Source: Modestobacter marinus (lineage in GTDB: Bacteria; Actinomycetota; Actinomycetes; Mycobacteriales; Geodermatophilaceae). Taken from it: a stretch of DNA of 64,000 nucleotides. The position numbers and the translations under genes were made by a program. The stretch lies in assembly GCF_011758655.1 (NCBI RefSeq), contig NZ_JAAMPA010000003.1, forward strand, positions 124,001 through 188,000, written 5' to 3'. The notes beneath the pieces were generated by a model. It was not told the DNA's origin. It saw only the letters and a program-made list of their open reading frames with translations, and ran no database searches. Shown here piece by piece: positions 1 through 7,375 of this stretch; the first letter of the stretch is position 1; each line of letters begins with the position of its first letter.

Positions 1-459
1 GGCCGGCTTCCAGATCCCGGCGTCCTCGACCGAGAGCAGCGCCTCGAACCGGTCGCGGACGCCGGCGCTGGTGAGCAGGCGCTCCGAGACCGCGGTCGAG
101 CCGTTGGTGAGGGTGACCAGGCGCCGGCCCTCGTCCCGGAGGGCACGGATCCCGTCGGGCACGTCAGGATGGACGGGCAGTGACCCGAAGCCCGCCAGCA
201 CGTGGTCGACGGCCTCGTCGAGGTCACGGTCGAGGTCGATCCCCTGCAGCACCGTGCGGAGGGCATCGGCGCCGATCTCGGCGAAGGGCCGGGAGGCGCC
301 GACGGCGGTCAGCGCGAAGCCGTCGCGCAGCAGCGAGGCGAACCACTGCTTCGCGAGGTGGGCGGGTGCGCCCACGTCGGTGAACCGCCCGGCCATCGGG
401 CTCATGTCCGACAGGGTCTCGTTGACGTCGAAGACGATGACGGACGGCGAGGTGGTCAC
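1..459 (-). CDS. Haloacid dehalogenase, type II (HAD superfamily), partial
   Basis: Predicted L-2-haloacid dehalogenase, which hydrolyses the carbon-halogen bond of 2-haloalkanoic acids through an aspartyl-ester intermediate in the cytoplasm. Only the first 153 codons are present; the frame is still open at the left edge of the window. The nucleophile motif D-V-N-E-T-L starts at Asp11, the second HAD motif T-N-G-S is at residues 118-121, and the conserved Lys of the I-W-K-P segment is Lys151. The GTG start at 459 overlaps the TGA of the DehI gene by 4 bases (GTGA), so translation is probably coupled. HAD motifs alone do not prove the substrate; the neighbouring DehI and Asp-nucleophile hydrolase make organohalide turnover the best guess. 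Confidence 0.85.
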   Translation of the reverse strand, partial: MTTSPSVIVFDVNETLSDMSPMAGRFTDVGAPAHLAKQWFASLLRDGFALTAVGASRPFAEIGADALRTVLQGIDLDRDLDEAVDHVLAGFGSLPVHPDVPDGIRALRDEGRRLVTLTNGSTAVSERLLTSAGVRDRFEALLSVEDAGIWKPA

Positions 460-1271
460 GGCGGGCTCCAGGCGGGAGGAGGACGGGTGTGGCGGCGGGT
501 CTGTGCGACGTCGGTGCTCGAGGCCACGAGGACGAGGACCCGCGGCAGGGTCGCGAGGTAGGCGTCCAGCACGGCGGCCATGCCGGGGCGGGCATCGGTC
601 AGGCCGGCCTCTTCCAGGGCGGCCGGCGAGGCGGCGACCCGCCACGGGAGGCCGCGCGCGACCTCGGACGCCGTCGCCTGCAGCTGGTCGGCGGCCCCTC
701 GGGTGGCCGCCACCTGGGGGCCTAGCGCCGCCCAGGCCGGCTCGAGGAGGTCCCGTCCGGCCAGCGAGCGCCAGACGGTGTTGACGATCGGCGTCTCCAG
801 CGCGGCGCAGATCTCGCCGTACAGCCGCGGCGCCGGGGCGTCCGCGGGGGAGGGGGCGGGGTCGGGTGGCTGCACCGGGCGGGGTGCGGGGGCGTTCCCC
901 GGCGCGGACGGCAGGTCGAGGTCGCCGTCCAGCGCGAGGCGCAGCCCGGCGACCAGGAGCAGCATCCGGCTCAGCGGACCGGCGAACTCCGCCAGGGCGC
1001 CGCGGACCTCGGTGTCGGCCGGTGGGGCCGCGACCGCACGCACCGAGGTGACGAGCTGCTGGGCCGCCGACCGGTACTCCTCGCGCGGCAGCACCGGGGC
1101 AGCCTGTTCGTGGGCCAGCACGAGGTACCCCGGGCAGAGGGCCAGGGACTTGAACAGGCTCGGGACGAACGGCATGCCCTCGAGCAGCTCGGCGTAGACG
1201 GCGGCGACGACGCCGGTGGCGTCGGCCTCCTCCACCATGGGGTAGCTCGCCATCACGGCATCAGTGGGCAC
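456..1271 (-). CDS. DehI-family 2-haloacid dehalogenase
   Basis: Resembles the DehI (group I) 2-haloacid dehalogenases, which are unrelated to HAD enzymes and displace the halogen by direct water attack; characterised members act on D- and L-isomers. The 271 residues hold the family's two tandem modules: an N-terminal copy (about 8-125) with A-V-Y-A-E-L, P-F-V-P-S-L-F and L-R-L-A-L-D-G, and a C-terminal copy (about 150-255) with L-Y-G-E-I, I-V-N-T-V-W-R-S-L-A and L-L-E-P-A-W-A-A-L. A Pro/Ala-rich linker (about 120-147) joins them. It overlaps the upstream hydrolase by 11 bases if it starts at ATG 1271; ATG 1253 is an alternative. It overlaps the HAD gene by 4 bases. Assignment rests on motif memory, not a search. 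Confidence 0.75.
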   Translation of the reverse strand: MPTDAVMASYPMVEEADATGVVAAVYAELLEGMPFVPSLFKSLALCPGYLVLAHEQAAPVLPREEYRSAAQQLVTSVRAVAAPPADTEVRGALAEFAGPLSRMLLLVAGLRLALDGDLDLPSAPGNAPAPRPVQPPDPAPSPADAPAPRLYGEICAALETPIVNTVWRSLAGRDLLEPAWAALGPQVAATRGAADQLQATASEVARGLPWRVAASPAALEEAGLTDARPGMAAVLDAYLATLPRVLVLVASSTDVAQTRRHTRPPPAWSPP

Positions 1272-2106
1272 GGTCGTCCTCCGGCGACGGGACGAGCAGG
1301 TCGTTCACGGCAGCCGCGACGACCTCCGGGTGGTCCTCGGGGGTGAAGTGCTTGCCGCCCGGGATCGGCCGCAGGGTCGTGCCGAGGTCGGCGGCGAGGC
1401 GGCGTCCGTACTCGACCTTCTGGAACTGGTCGACGTCACCCCACACTACGCGGGCCGGCAGGCCGAGTGAGGGCAGCCGGTCGGCGACGGCGAGGGTGTC
1501 GGCGACGTCGAGCGCGGCGACCTGGCGCATCAGGCTGCGGGCGGCGCCATGGGAGACGTAGTGCTGCCAGTGCACCCCGATGGACTCCAGCGCCCGGGCG
1601 CGGTCGTCGTGACCGCGGTGGATCAGCTGGACGAAGGAGGGGTAGAGGGCCAGCTCCGGCAGGTACCGCAGGACCGGTGCGCCGCGCTGCATGGCCTTGA
1701 CGCTGGGGATGGGCCAGGAGTCGTAGCAGACGGCGTTGGTGAGCACGATGCCCGAGAACCTGCTGGGCTCCCGGACGGCCGCGATCTGGGCCACCCCGCC
1801 GCCGAGGTCGTGGCCCACGAGGACCGCCGACTCCACGCCCACCAGGTCCAGCCAGCGCAGCAGCCGATCGGCCTGGGCGGCCAGCCCGAGGTCCCGGCCC
1901 TCACCGTCGGGGATGGAGCTGCCGTACCCGGCCAGCTCCAGCGCCAGCGAACGGCCGTCGACCAGCGGCATGACGTGGCGCCACAGCCGCGGCGAGGTCG
2001 GGATCCCGTGGACGAGGACGACGGGCGGTCCGGCACCGTGCTCCAGCCAGCGGATCGGCTCGCCGTCCAGGAGGTCCTCCTGCAGGTGCATGCCCGGCCC
2101 CGTCAC
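1261..2106 (-). CDS. Alpha/beta hydrolase with Asp nucleophile (haloalkane/fluoroacetate dehalogenase or epoxide hydrolase type)
   Basis: Cytoplasmic alpha/beta-hydrolase of 281 residues if translation begins at GTG 2106, which overlaps the VKOR-like stop as GTGA; ATG 2091 (Met6) is the alternative. The oxyanion-hole H-G-I-P is at 33-36. The nucleophile elbow is G-H-D-L-G-G with Asp100 in place of the usual Ser, the acid lies in G-D-V-D near 223-226, and the catalytic His is His253. An Asp nucleophile is the hallmark of haloalkane dehalogenases, fluoroacetate dehalogenases and soluble epoxide hydrolases, which cannot be separated from sequence alone. Its place in an overlapping operon with two further dehalogenase families favours a dehalogenase. 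Confidence 0.75.
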   Translation of the reverse strand: MTGPGMHLQEDLLDGEPIRWLEHGAGPPVVLVHGIPTSPRLWRHVMPLVDGRSLALELAGYGSSIPDGEGRDLGLAAQADRLLRWLDLVGVESAVLVGHDLGGGVAQIAAVREPSRFSGIVLTNAVCYDSWPIPSVKAMQRGAPVLRYLPELALYPSFVQLIHRGHDDRARALESIGVHWQHYVSHGAARSLMRQVAALDVADTLAVADRLPSLGLPARVVWGDVDQFQKVEYGRRLAADLGTTLRPIPGGKHFTPEDHPEVVAAAVNDLLVPSPEDDRAH

Positions 2107-2696
2107 GACCGGCCGCGCAGACGGCGGAGGGCGGCCCGCGCCTCGGGGAGTGCGAACGGCAGGGTGGCGACCTGGGCCACGGCGGCGACGGTGCACCAGG
2201 AGCAGACCTTGCGGTGCTTGGTGACCTGCTCGGCGAAGAGGTAGAGGCCGCCGCCGGCGTCGGCGGCGGTCTTCGCGGCCAGGGCCAGCGGTACCCACGG
2301 CATCGTCCGGGCCCGGTTCCGGTCGCCCATCCCGGCCAGGACCAGAGTGACGCCGGCACTGAGCAGCCCGAGGGCGGCGTCCGGGGTCCGCAGCTCCTGG
2401 TAGGCCTCCCCGGCGGCGTCCACGGCATCGGCGCCCAGGAAGGGCAGGGGCAGCTCCGGGACCCGGCGCAGCACGCCGAACTGGTAGAGCCCCACCACGC
2501 CCAGCGCGGCCGACGCCAGCGAGGTCAGCCCGGCCACCCGGCGACGCTGTTCCAGGAAGTCGCCGGCGCCGCGGCGCAGGTCGTCACTCACGCGCTCCGC
2601 CGCCGGCGAGCTCGAGCGGCCGATGCCTCCCGACCGCGGTCGTACGGAAGCGGCCTCCGGTCCGGCAGGACGGCGTCGTTCCGTCGTCGTTCGCAT
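2103..2696 (-). CDS. Vitamin K epoxide reductase (VKOR)-family membrane protein
   Basis: Small polytopic membrane protein of 197 residues with about four hydrophobic segments (around 55-75, 108-123, 133-150 and 165-185). Near the C-terminus it has C-S-W-C-T (Cys167/Cys170), the position of the quinone-facing CxxC of VKOR enzymes, which reoxidise thiol-disulfide partners. I see no second Cys pair, unlike canonical bacterial VKOR, so a redox partner would have to supply it. The ATG at 2696 is preceded by a strong GGAGGAGGA site. It is the first gene of the operon running into the hydrolase, DehI and HAD genes. Family assignment is moderate; a MauE/DoxX-like role is possible. Confidence 0.65.
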   Translation of the reverse strand: MRTTTERRRPAGPEAASVRPRSGGIGRSSSPAAERVSDDLRRGAGDFLEQRRRVAGLTSLASAALGVVGLYQFGVLRRVPELPLPFLGADAVDAAGEAYQELRTPDAALGLLSAGVTLVLAGMGDRNRARTMPWVPLALAAKTAADAGGGLYLFAEQVTKHRKVCSWCTVAAVAQVATLPFALPEARAALRRLRGRS

Positions 2697-2759
2697 GGGG
2701 TCCTCCTCCGATCGGGTACCCGGGGCATGCCCCCTGACGTGCCGGTGAACCGCGGGCGC

Positions 2760-2789
2760 GGGCAGGCCCTCCTCTCGGAGGACCTGCCC
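2760..2789 (-). terminator. Hairpin between CMD gene and VKOR operon
   Basis: Two 13-base arms (2760-2772 and 2777-2789) pair around a 4-base loop; read on the minus strand the only non-Watson-Crick pair is U-G. It sits 33 bases past the stop of the 2822-3364 gene and 64 bases before the VKOR-like start. It is most likely an intrinsic terminator without a U-tract, as is common in high-GC actinobacteria, or an attenuator for the downstream operon. Confidence 0.65.
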
Positions 2790-2821
2790 ACGCCGTCGTG
2801 CGCGCTGGTGCGCCCGACGGA

Positions 2822-3364
2822 TCAGAGCGCAGGAGCCGGCGGGAGGTCCAGGTCGGTCTGCACCAGGTGGTTGAAGTGGTTGGTGAAGAGGTTGAGCGCG
2901 ATGTGCACGGACACCTCGGTGAGCTCCACGTCGCTCCAGCCGGCGTCCAGCGCCGCCTGCCAGGTCGTGTCCTCGACCGTCCCGACGTTGCCGGTCGACT
3001 CGCGGACCAGCGCGAGCAGCGCGGCGAGCTTCGGGTCCTCGTCATAGGAGCCGGCGCGGATGGCGACCGTCTGTTCGGTGCTCAGCCCTGCCGCCTTCGC
3101 ACCGCCGGTGTGGGCGGCCTGGCAGTAGCGGCACTCGTCGACGTCCGCGACGACCAGCGCGATCGCCTCACGTGTGGCGGCGTCGAAGGTGCCGTGGTCG
3201 GCGATGACGTCCTGCAGCGCCGCATAGCTCTGGAGGACCACCGGCGCGTGGGCCATGGCCCCGTGGATGTTGAGCACCTTCCCGAACCGGGCCTCGAGCG
3301 CCTTGAGCGGGTCGCGGCTGCCCTCGGGCGCGTCGGCGACGGTGTGGACGGGGATGCGGGTCAT
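2822..3364 (-). CDS. Carboxymuconolactone decarboxylase/AhpD-like peroxidase family protein
   Basis: Protein of 180 residues in the AhpD-like fold family. The active-site signature C-R-Y-C-Q-A-A-H puts Cys78, Cys81 and His85 in the CxxC-x3-H arrangement used by alkylhydroperoxidases to reduce peroxides through a redox disulfide. ATG 3364 is preceded by GAGGAG; the leader (CCGATC, then GAGGAG, then CCCC before ATG) closely resembles that of the VKOR-like gene at 2696, suggesting shared ancestry or regulation. A terminator-like hairpin follows. The physiological substrate is unknown; peroxide or organic hydroperoxide detoxification alongside the dehalogenase operon is plausible. Confidence 0.85.
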   Translation of the reverse strand: MTRIPVHTVADAPEGSRDPLKALEARFGKVLNIHGAMAHAPVVLQSYAALQDVIADHGTFDAATREAIALVVADVDECRYCQAAHTGGAKAAGLSTEQTVAIRAGSYDEDPKLAALLALVRESTGNVGTVEDTTWQAALDAGWSDVELTEVSVHIALNLFTNHFNHLVQTDLDLPPAPAL

Positions 3365-3503
3365 GGGGTCTCTCCTCGGATCGGGACGTCGGACACGAGG
3401 AGAAGCCCGGACCGCGGCGTCCGCTGCCCGAATGGTCATCGAACAGACAGACTCGGCGGCTCCTCTGCCGGAACGCCGGAGGTGCTGCCGCCGTTGGACG
3501 GTC

Positions 3504-4322
3504 GTGACCTCCCGGCTCCTGCGACTCGTGCTGGTCCCGGCCGCTGTGGTGACGGTCGTGGCCGGGTGCGCCGACCCGGAGGCTCCCGCGGCTGCCGACC
3601 AGGTCGTCCTCGCGGCGGAGGAGGTCTTCGTCGAGCAGCCGGTCGTGGTGCCCGATCCCTCGGGCACGTCCGCCACGGTGCAGGTCGCCACGAGCCTCGA
3701 CATGGCCTGCGCCGTGGTGTTCGGCCGCGACGAGTCGCTGGGTGACGGGATCGCCACGGACGCCGACATGGCCGGTGGCGCCCATCGCGAGCACGAGGCG
3801 GTCATGCGCGGGCTGGAGCCCGACACCGAGTACTCCTACCGGGTGCAGGGGTCCGGCGCCGACGGTCGCCTGTACCGCAGCGAGCTCATGACCTTCCGGA
3901 CCGCTCCCGCGCCAGACGTCGAGGTCCCGGGTGAGAACGTGGCGCTGGGGGCAGAGGTCGTCGACGTCAGCTCCGAGTTCTCCGAGGGCTTCCCGGCATC
4001 CGCTGCCGTGGACGGCAACCTGGGCACGGAGTGGTCCAGCGCCGGCGACGGGGACGACGCATCGATCACCCTCGACCTCGGCCGGCCGGTCCCGATCGTG
4101 GGCGTGGCACTGCGGAGCCGGTCGATGAGCGACGGGTCGTCGATCGTGGAGACCTTCACCGTGACCGTCGACGACGGCGAGACCTACGGACCCTTCGAGG
4201 CCGGCACCTCCGGCGCGGTCAACGCGACCGACGTCACGGGCCAGGTGCTGAGGATCGACGCCGTGCAGACCACCGGCGGCAACACCGGCGCCGCCGAGAT
4301 CGAGGTCTACGCGGCCCCGTGA
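3504..4322 (+). CDS. Lipoprotein with fibronectin-like and F5/8 type C (discoidin) domains
   Basis: Predicted cell-surface lipoprotein of 272 residues. From GTG 3504 a short basic N-terminus (T-S-R-L-L-R) leads into a hydrophobic stretch ending in the lipobox V-A-G-C, with Cys21 the lipidation site; this geometry decided the start (ATG 3432 would add a long hydrophilic leader). Residues about 35-135 form a beta-sandwich resembling the N-terminal domain of purple acid phosphatases. Residues about 143-270 look like a discoidin/F5-8C module, which normally binds carbohydrate or cell-surface ligands. No catalytic domain is visible, so a binding or adhesion role is likely. It diverges from the CMD-family gene. 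Confidence 0.75.
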   Translation: MTSRLLRLVLVPAAVVTVVAGCADPEAPAAADQVVLAAEEVFVEQPVVVPDPSGTSATVQVATSLDMACAVVFGRDESLGDGIATDADMAGGAHREHEAVMRGLEPDTEYSYRVQGSGADGRLYRSELMTFRTAPAPDVEVPGENVALGAEVVDVSSEFSEGFPASAAVDGNLGTEWSSAGDGDDASITLDLGRPVPIVGVALRSRSMSDGSSIVETFTVTVDDGETYGPFEAGTSGAVNATDVTGQVLRIDAVQTTGGNTGAAEIEVYAAP

Positions 4323-4435
4323 GCGAGGCCGGGTCGCCGGCCCACTGCGGCATGTCCCGGTGTGGGACGGGGGTCCGACGTCGTCCGTAGCCGACCGGAG
4401 GAGACGCCGCGTGGCCGGCTGGGAGGATCCCCGTC

Positions 4436-5167
4436 GTGGACCTCGGGCGGTGGACGGCGCGGCTCCGCGCTGACGCCGCGGAGCTGACCTCGCAGGAGAT
4501 GCAGATCCGGGATGCCGCGTGGATCGCCCGGTGCGTGGGACGGGGCGCGGCAGCCCCGCTGGGCCCCGAGGACGTCGCCGCCCTCGCCGGGCGCATCACC
4601 CCCGCCGAGTTCCGGAGGGGAGAACCGGTCTTCGGTGGCGGGGCCGGTGACCGGCCCGGTGTGTGGATCGTCCGCAGCGGCCACATCGAGCTCGGCGTCG
4701 CGACCCCGCGAGGGAGGGTCGTCGTCGGGGTGCTGCGCCCCGGCGACGTCGAGGGAGACCTCCCGCTGCTGCTCGGCCTCCCGGTGCCGTACTCGGCGCG
4801 TGCGGTGGACGACACGGTGTGCCTCTACCTGTCGCCGGCCGACTTCGAGTCGCTGCTCGGCCGGCACCCGGCCGTGTCCCGGCGTTGGCTGTCCAGCGTG
4901 GCGCAGCGGCTGGCCACCAGCCACGGTCGGCTGATCTCGCTGCTCGGACGACCCCTGGTGGCCCAGGTCGCCGGCCTGCTGCTCGACGAGTCGGACGAGG
5001 GGGTGGTCCGGCTGCCGCAGCGCACACTCGCGGCGATGCTCGGTGTGGCCAGGCCCTCGCTCAACAAGGTGCTCAAGGACCTGGAGCGGCGGGGCCTGGT
5101 CGTCCTCGGCTACGGGGCCATCCAGCTGCTGGACGGCGACGGGCTCCGGCGGGTGTCCGACGCCTGA
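4436..5167 (+). CDS. Crp/Fnr-family transcriptional regulator
   Basis: DNA-binding regulator of 243 residues. A cyclic-nucleotide-binding-like beta-roll covers about 45-150, and a winged helix covers about 170-235 with L-P-Q-R-T-L-A-A-M-L-G-V-A-R-P-S-L-N-K as the helix-turn-helix. No Fe-S cysteine set as in Fnr is present, and the phosphate-binding R-S of true CRP is not evident, so the ligand is unknown. The start is GTG 4436, with GGGAGG nine bases upstream. It converges on the UAG-containing AhpD-like gene, so its targets are not implied by an operon. Confidence 0.85.
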   Translation: MDLGRWTARLRADAAELTSQEMQIRDAAWIARCVGRGAAAPLGPEDVAALAGRITPAEFRRGEPVFGGGAGDRPGVWIVRSGHIELGVATPRGRVVVGVLRPGDVEGDLPLLLGLPVPYSARAVDDTVCLYLSPADFESLLGRHPAVSRRWLSSVAQRLATSHGRLISLLGRPLVAQVAGLLLDESDEGVVRLPQRTLAAMLGVARPSLNKVLKDLERRGLVVLGYGAIQLLDGDGLRRVSDA

Positions 5168-5327
5168 GCCGGGTCCGTGCGCGGTCCCGCGAACGGGTCG
5201 TCGGCAGCGAGGGGCCGGCCGAGGACGTGAGGTCGGGACTCGGACCGAGGCTGATGCGGCGACGGTGCACGGCACGGACGCACTCGTCGACGAGGTCGTC
5301 CAGGTCTGGTCCGGCTGGGCCGTCCGC

Positions 5328-6293
5328 TCAGCGGTGGGCGGGGATCCCGAGCAGGCCGGCCACGAAGTGGAGGCGCTGGGGCACCGGGCACCCGGTGGCA
5401 TCGAGGATGCGGTTCATCATCTCGAAGTTCGCGCACACGCCGACGGCTGCGGCGGTCACCCGAGGGTCGGCCGCGCGGGTCAGTGCCTCGCGGCTCTCGT
5501 CGAGCCGCAGCCCGGTCGCCATCGCGGTGGCGAGGTCGCGGAGCTCGCGTCCCCAGCGGAGCCCGGGATCGATGTCGGTGTCGGTGACCGCACGGAGGTC
5601 CGCGGGCGTCCCGGTCGTCTTCTGCACACTCGCACGGAGCATGTTCGCGTGGGCGATCAGCTAGTAGAAGCAGTCGTTGAGCAGTGACACGCGGGCGGCG
5701 AGCAGCTCCATCTGAGCGCGGGACAGCACGTCCTGGTACGCGAGGTCGGCCATCTGCTCGGTGCTCAGGTAGAGCTGGCTGTGGAGCTGGTCCCGAGCCT
5801 CCTCCTCGGCCGGCACGGAAGAGAGCGCGAAGCGTGCACCGTCCTCGGGGTCGGTGGGCACGAAGGCACTGCGCCACCGGACCTGCTCGTTGCGTCGACC
5901 CGTGGGCTCGCCCGACCCGGGCTCAGGGAGGGGCTCCTCTGTGGAGCCGACTCCCCGCACGTAGGAGTCCACGGCCGCCAGCCGGCTGACCACGCCCACG
6001 ACCTCGACGTACTGCTCGACGGCCATGCCCCGGGCCTGCAGGTCGGCGACCCAGTCCCGCGTGATGAGGTGGGCGGCGGCCGACACCGACTGCGCAGCCT
6101 CGCCCAGCAGGACGGGGAGTCCCGTGTCCCCGTCGCCGAACGTGCGTGCCGCGCGCGCCTCCCGGGCGACGGCCACCCGTTCGGGCCCGGTGAGCCACGA
6201 CCCCGCGGCGGCCAGCCGCGTCCACTCGCGGCGCAGCTCTGCCCGTACCGCATGCGGTAAGGGCAGCACGGCATCGGCCAGTTCGAAGCTCAC
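5328..6293 (-). CDS. AhpD-like peroxidase family protein with in-frame UAG at the active site (candidate UAG-encoded selenoprotein)
   Basis: The frame from GTG 6293 (GGGAAGG eight bases upstream; GTG 6302 is an alternative) encodes 210 residues to N-D-C-F-Y. A TAG codon at 5661-5663 follows, then 110 further codons in the same frame to TGA at 5328. Across the TAG the protein reads C-F-Y-X-L-I-A-H, exactly the CxxC-x3-H signature of AhpD-type alkylhydroperoxidases: Cys208, X211 and His215, with X at the peroxidatic cysteine. The part after TAG keeps typical family features, including a second helical stretch with V-G-V-C-A-N-F-E-M-M-N-R. Residues 1-140 are a less conserved all-helical domain. 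The simplest reading is selenocysteine inserted at UAG, supported by the hairpin at 5625-5643 and by published UAG-programmed selenoproteins in Geodermatophilus and Blastococcus (recalled, not checked). A nonsense-mutated pseudogene is the alternative. Confidence 0.8.
5625..5663 (-). promoter_or_regulatory. UAG codon with downstream SECIS-like hairpin
   Basis: UAG occupies 5661-5663. Counting downstream on the minus strand, bases 18-24 (5637-5643, CAUGCUC) pair with bases 30-36 (5625-5631, GAGUGUG) in a 7-bp stem with two G-U pairs, capped by the 5-base loop CGUGC, whose second base is G. The loop begins 25 bases after the recoded codon. As I recall the bacterial SECIS model, it needs an apical loop about 16-37 bases after the codon with a G in its first two positions, and this fits. 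The hairpin lies in coding sequence, as bacterial SECIS elements do. The pairing is by eye. Confidence 0.55.
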
Positions 6294-6365
6294 GGTGGAC
6301 ACCTTCCCGCACCGGGGCCGGTCCCGTCGGTGACCGCGCCTCCTGGCACGGACCGGGAGACGGGA

Positions 6366-6397
6366 GAGGCCCCGGTCAGCGAACTGACCAGGGCCTC
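6366..6397 (-). terminator. Terminator downstream of tRNA-His
   Basis: Fourteen-base arms (6366-6379 and 6384-6397) with one G-U pair close on a UUCG tetraloop when read on the minus strand. It lies four bases past the 3' end of tRNA-His and about 70 bases before the AhpD-like start, so it should end the orn/tRNA-His transcript. Confidence 0.8.
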
Positions 6398-6400
6398 CGG

Positions 6401-6476
6401 TGGGGTGAGTGACGGGACTTGAACCCGCGACATCCAGGATCACAACCTGGCGCTCTACCAGCTGAGCTACACCCAC
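6401..6476 (-). tRNA. tRNA-His (anticodon GUG)
   Basis: A full cloverleaf is visible on the minus strand: acceptor arms 6470-6476 and 6405-6411 (one G-U pair), the D arm, an anticodon stem CCAGG/CCTGG enclosing the loop TTGTGAT with anticodon GTG, and the T arm with GGTTCAAGTCC. The discriminator is C and CCA is encoded (6401-6403). The base at 6477 would give the G-1 typical of tRNA-His. It lies downstream of orn in the same orientation, a common actinobacterial arrangement. Confidence 0.95.
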
Positions 6477-6538
6477 CATGCACACCGGGCGGCTGGCGAG
6501 AGCCGGCCCGGTGGACGAGCACACGATACCGGAGGGGT

Positions 6539-7210
6539 TCAGCCCTCCGACGAGCCCGGGGTCGCCACCGGCTCGGCCTCGGCCGAGAGCAGCGGCGCGA
6601 AGGCGGTCACGACGTCCGTGGCCGCCGCCTGGGCCTGGTCGCTCGTGGGTCCCGGCTCGGGCACGAAGAGGGTCTGCCGGTAGTAGGCGAGCTCCCGGAT
6701 CGACTCCAGGATGTCGGCCAGCGCCCGGTGGGCCAGGCCCTTGGGCGGCTGGGCGAAGTACACCCGCGGGAACCAGCGACGGCCCAGCTCCTTGATCGAG
6801 GAGACGTCGATCATCCGGTAGTGCAGGTGGTCGTCGAGCTCGGGCATGTCCCGGGCGAGGAAGCCGCGGTCGGTGCCGATCGAGTTGCCGCACAACGGGG
6901 CGGTGCGCCGTTCGGGGACGAACCGCTTCACGTAGGCGAGCACCTGCGCCTGGGCCTCCTCGAGGGTGACCGTCGAGGCGCGGACCTCCTCGGTGAGCCC
7001 GGACCGGGCGTGCATCTCGGTGACCACGTCGGCCATGCCGGCCAGGTCGGCGTCCTCGGCGTGGATGATCACGTCCAGGCCCGGGTCGAGCACGTTGAGC
7101 TGGGAGTCGGTGACCACGACCGCGACCTCGATGAGCTTGTCGCTGGTCAGGTCGAGCCCGGTCATCTCACAGTCGATCCAGACCAGGTTGTTCGCTGCAC
7201 TGTCGGCCAC
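6539..7210 (-). CDS. orn: Oligoribonuclease
   Basis: DEDDh-type 3'-to-5' exoribonuclease that degrades oligoribonucleotides of 2-5 bases, the last step of mRNA decay, and the pGpG left from c-di-GMP breakdown. It has 223 residues. The Exo I motif W-I-D-C-E-M-T-G is at about 11-18, Exo II with G-N-S-I-G-T-D-R at about 108-115, and Exo III with the H-R-A-L-A-D-I segment near 161-167. The last 30 residues are an acidic, Pro-rich tail. GTG 7210 starts exactly six bases after a TAGGGT -10 box, so the mRNA is probably leaderless. The window also encodes a c-di-GMP phosphodiesterase (40561-42885). Confidence 0.95.
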   Translation of the reverse strand: MADSAANNLVWIDCEMTGLDLTSDKLIEVAVVVTDSQLNVLDPGLDVIIHAEDADLAGMADVVTEMHARSGLTEEVRASTVTLEEAQAQVLAYVKRFVPERRTAPLCGNSIGTDRGFLARDMPELDDHLHYRMIDVSSIKELGRRWFPRVYFAQPPKGLAHRALADILESIRELAYYRQTLFVPEPGPTSDQAQAAATDVVTAFAPLLSAEAEPVATPGSSEG

Positions 7211-7216
7211 GGCCGC

Positions 7217-7222
7217 ACCCTA
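7217..7222 (-). promoter_or_regulatory. -10 box of leaderless orn promoter
   Basis: TAGGGT followed by exactly six bases and the GTG start at 7210; transcription starting 6-7 bases after the box would begin at the start codon. No convincing -35 element seen. Confidence 0.5.
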
Positions 7223-7375
7223 CGCACCGCCGCCGCGGGACACCGGCCACACCCGCCGCCACGGACCACCGGCCACACCCGCCTCACGGCTCGCGCTGCG
7301 CCGGTCGGAACGGGTCGTCCGGCCCGCCGGCGCCGCTACATTGCGGGCTCCTGCACCGACCTCGCGGAGCCGCTC

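Noticed and set aside
5661-5663. Pyrrolysine or a simple nonsense mutation as explanation of the UAG
   Set aside because: The codon sits on the redox-active Cys position of CxxC, where selenocysteine is chemically expected and pyrrolysine is not. The sequence on both sides is intact AhpD-like and a SECIS-like hairpin follows. A pseudogene cannot be wholly excluded and remains the stated alternative.
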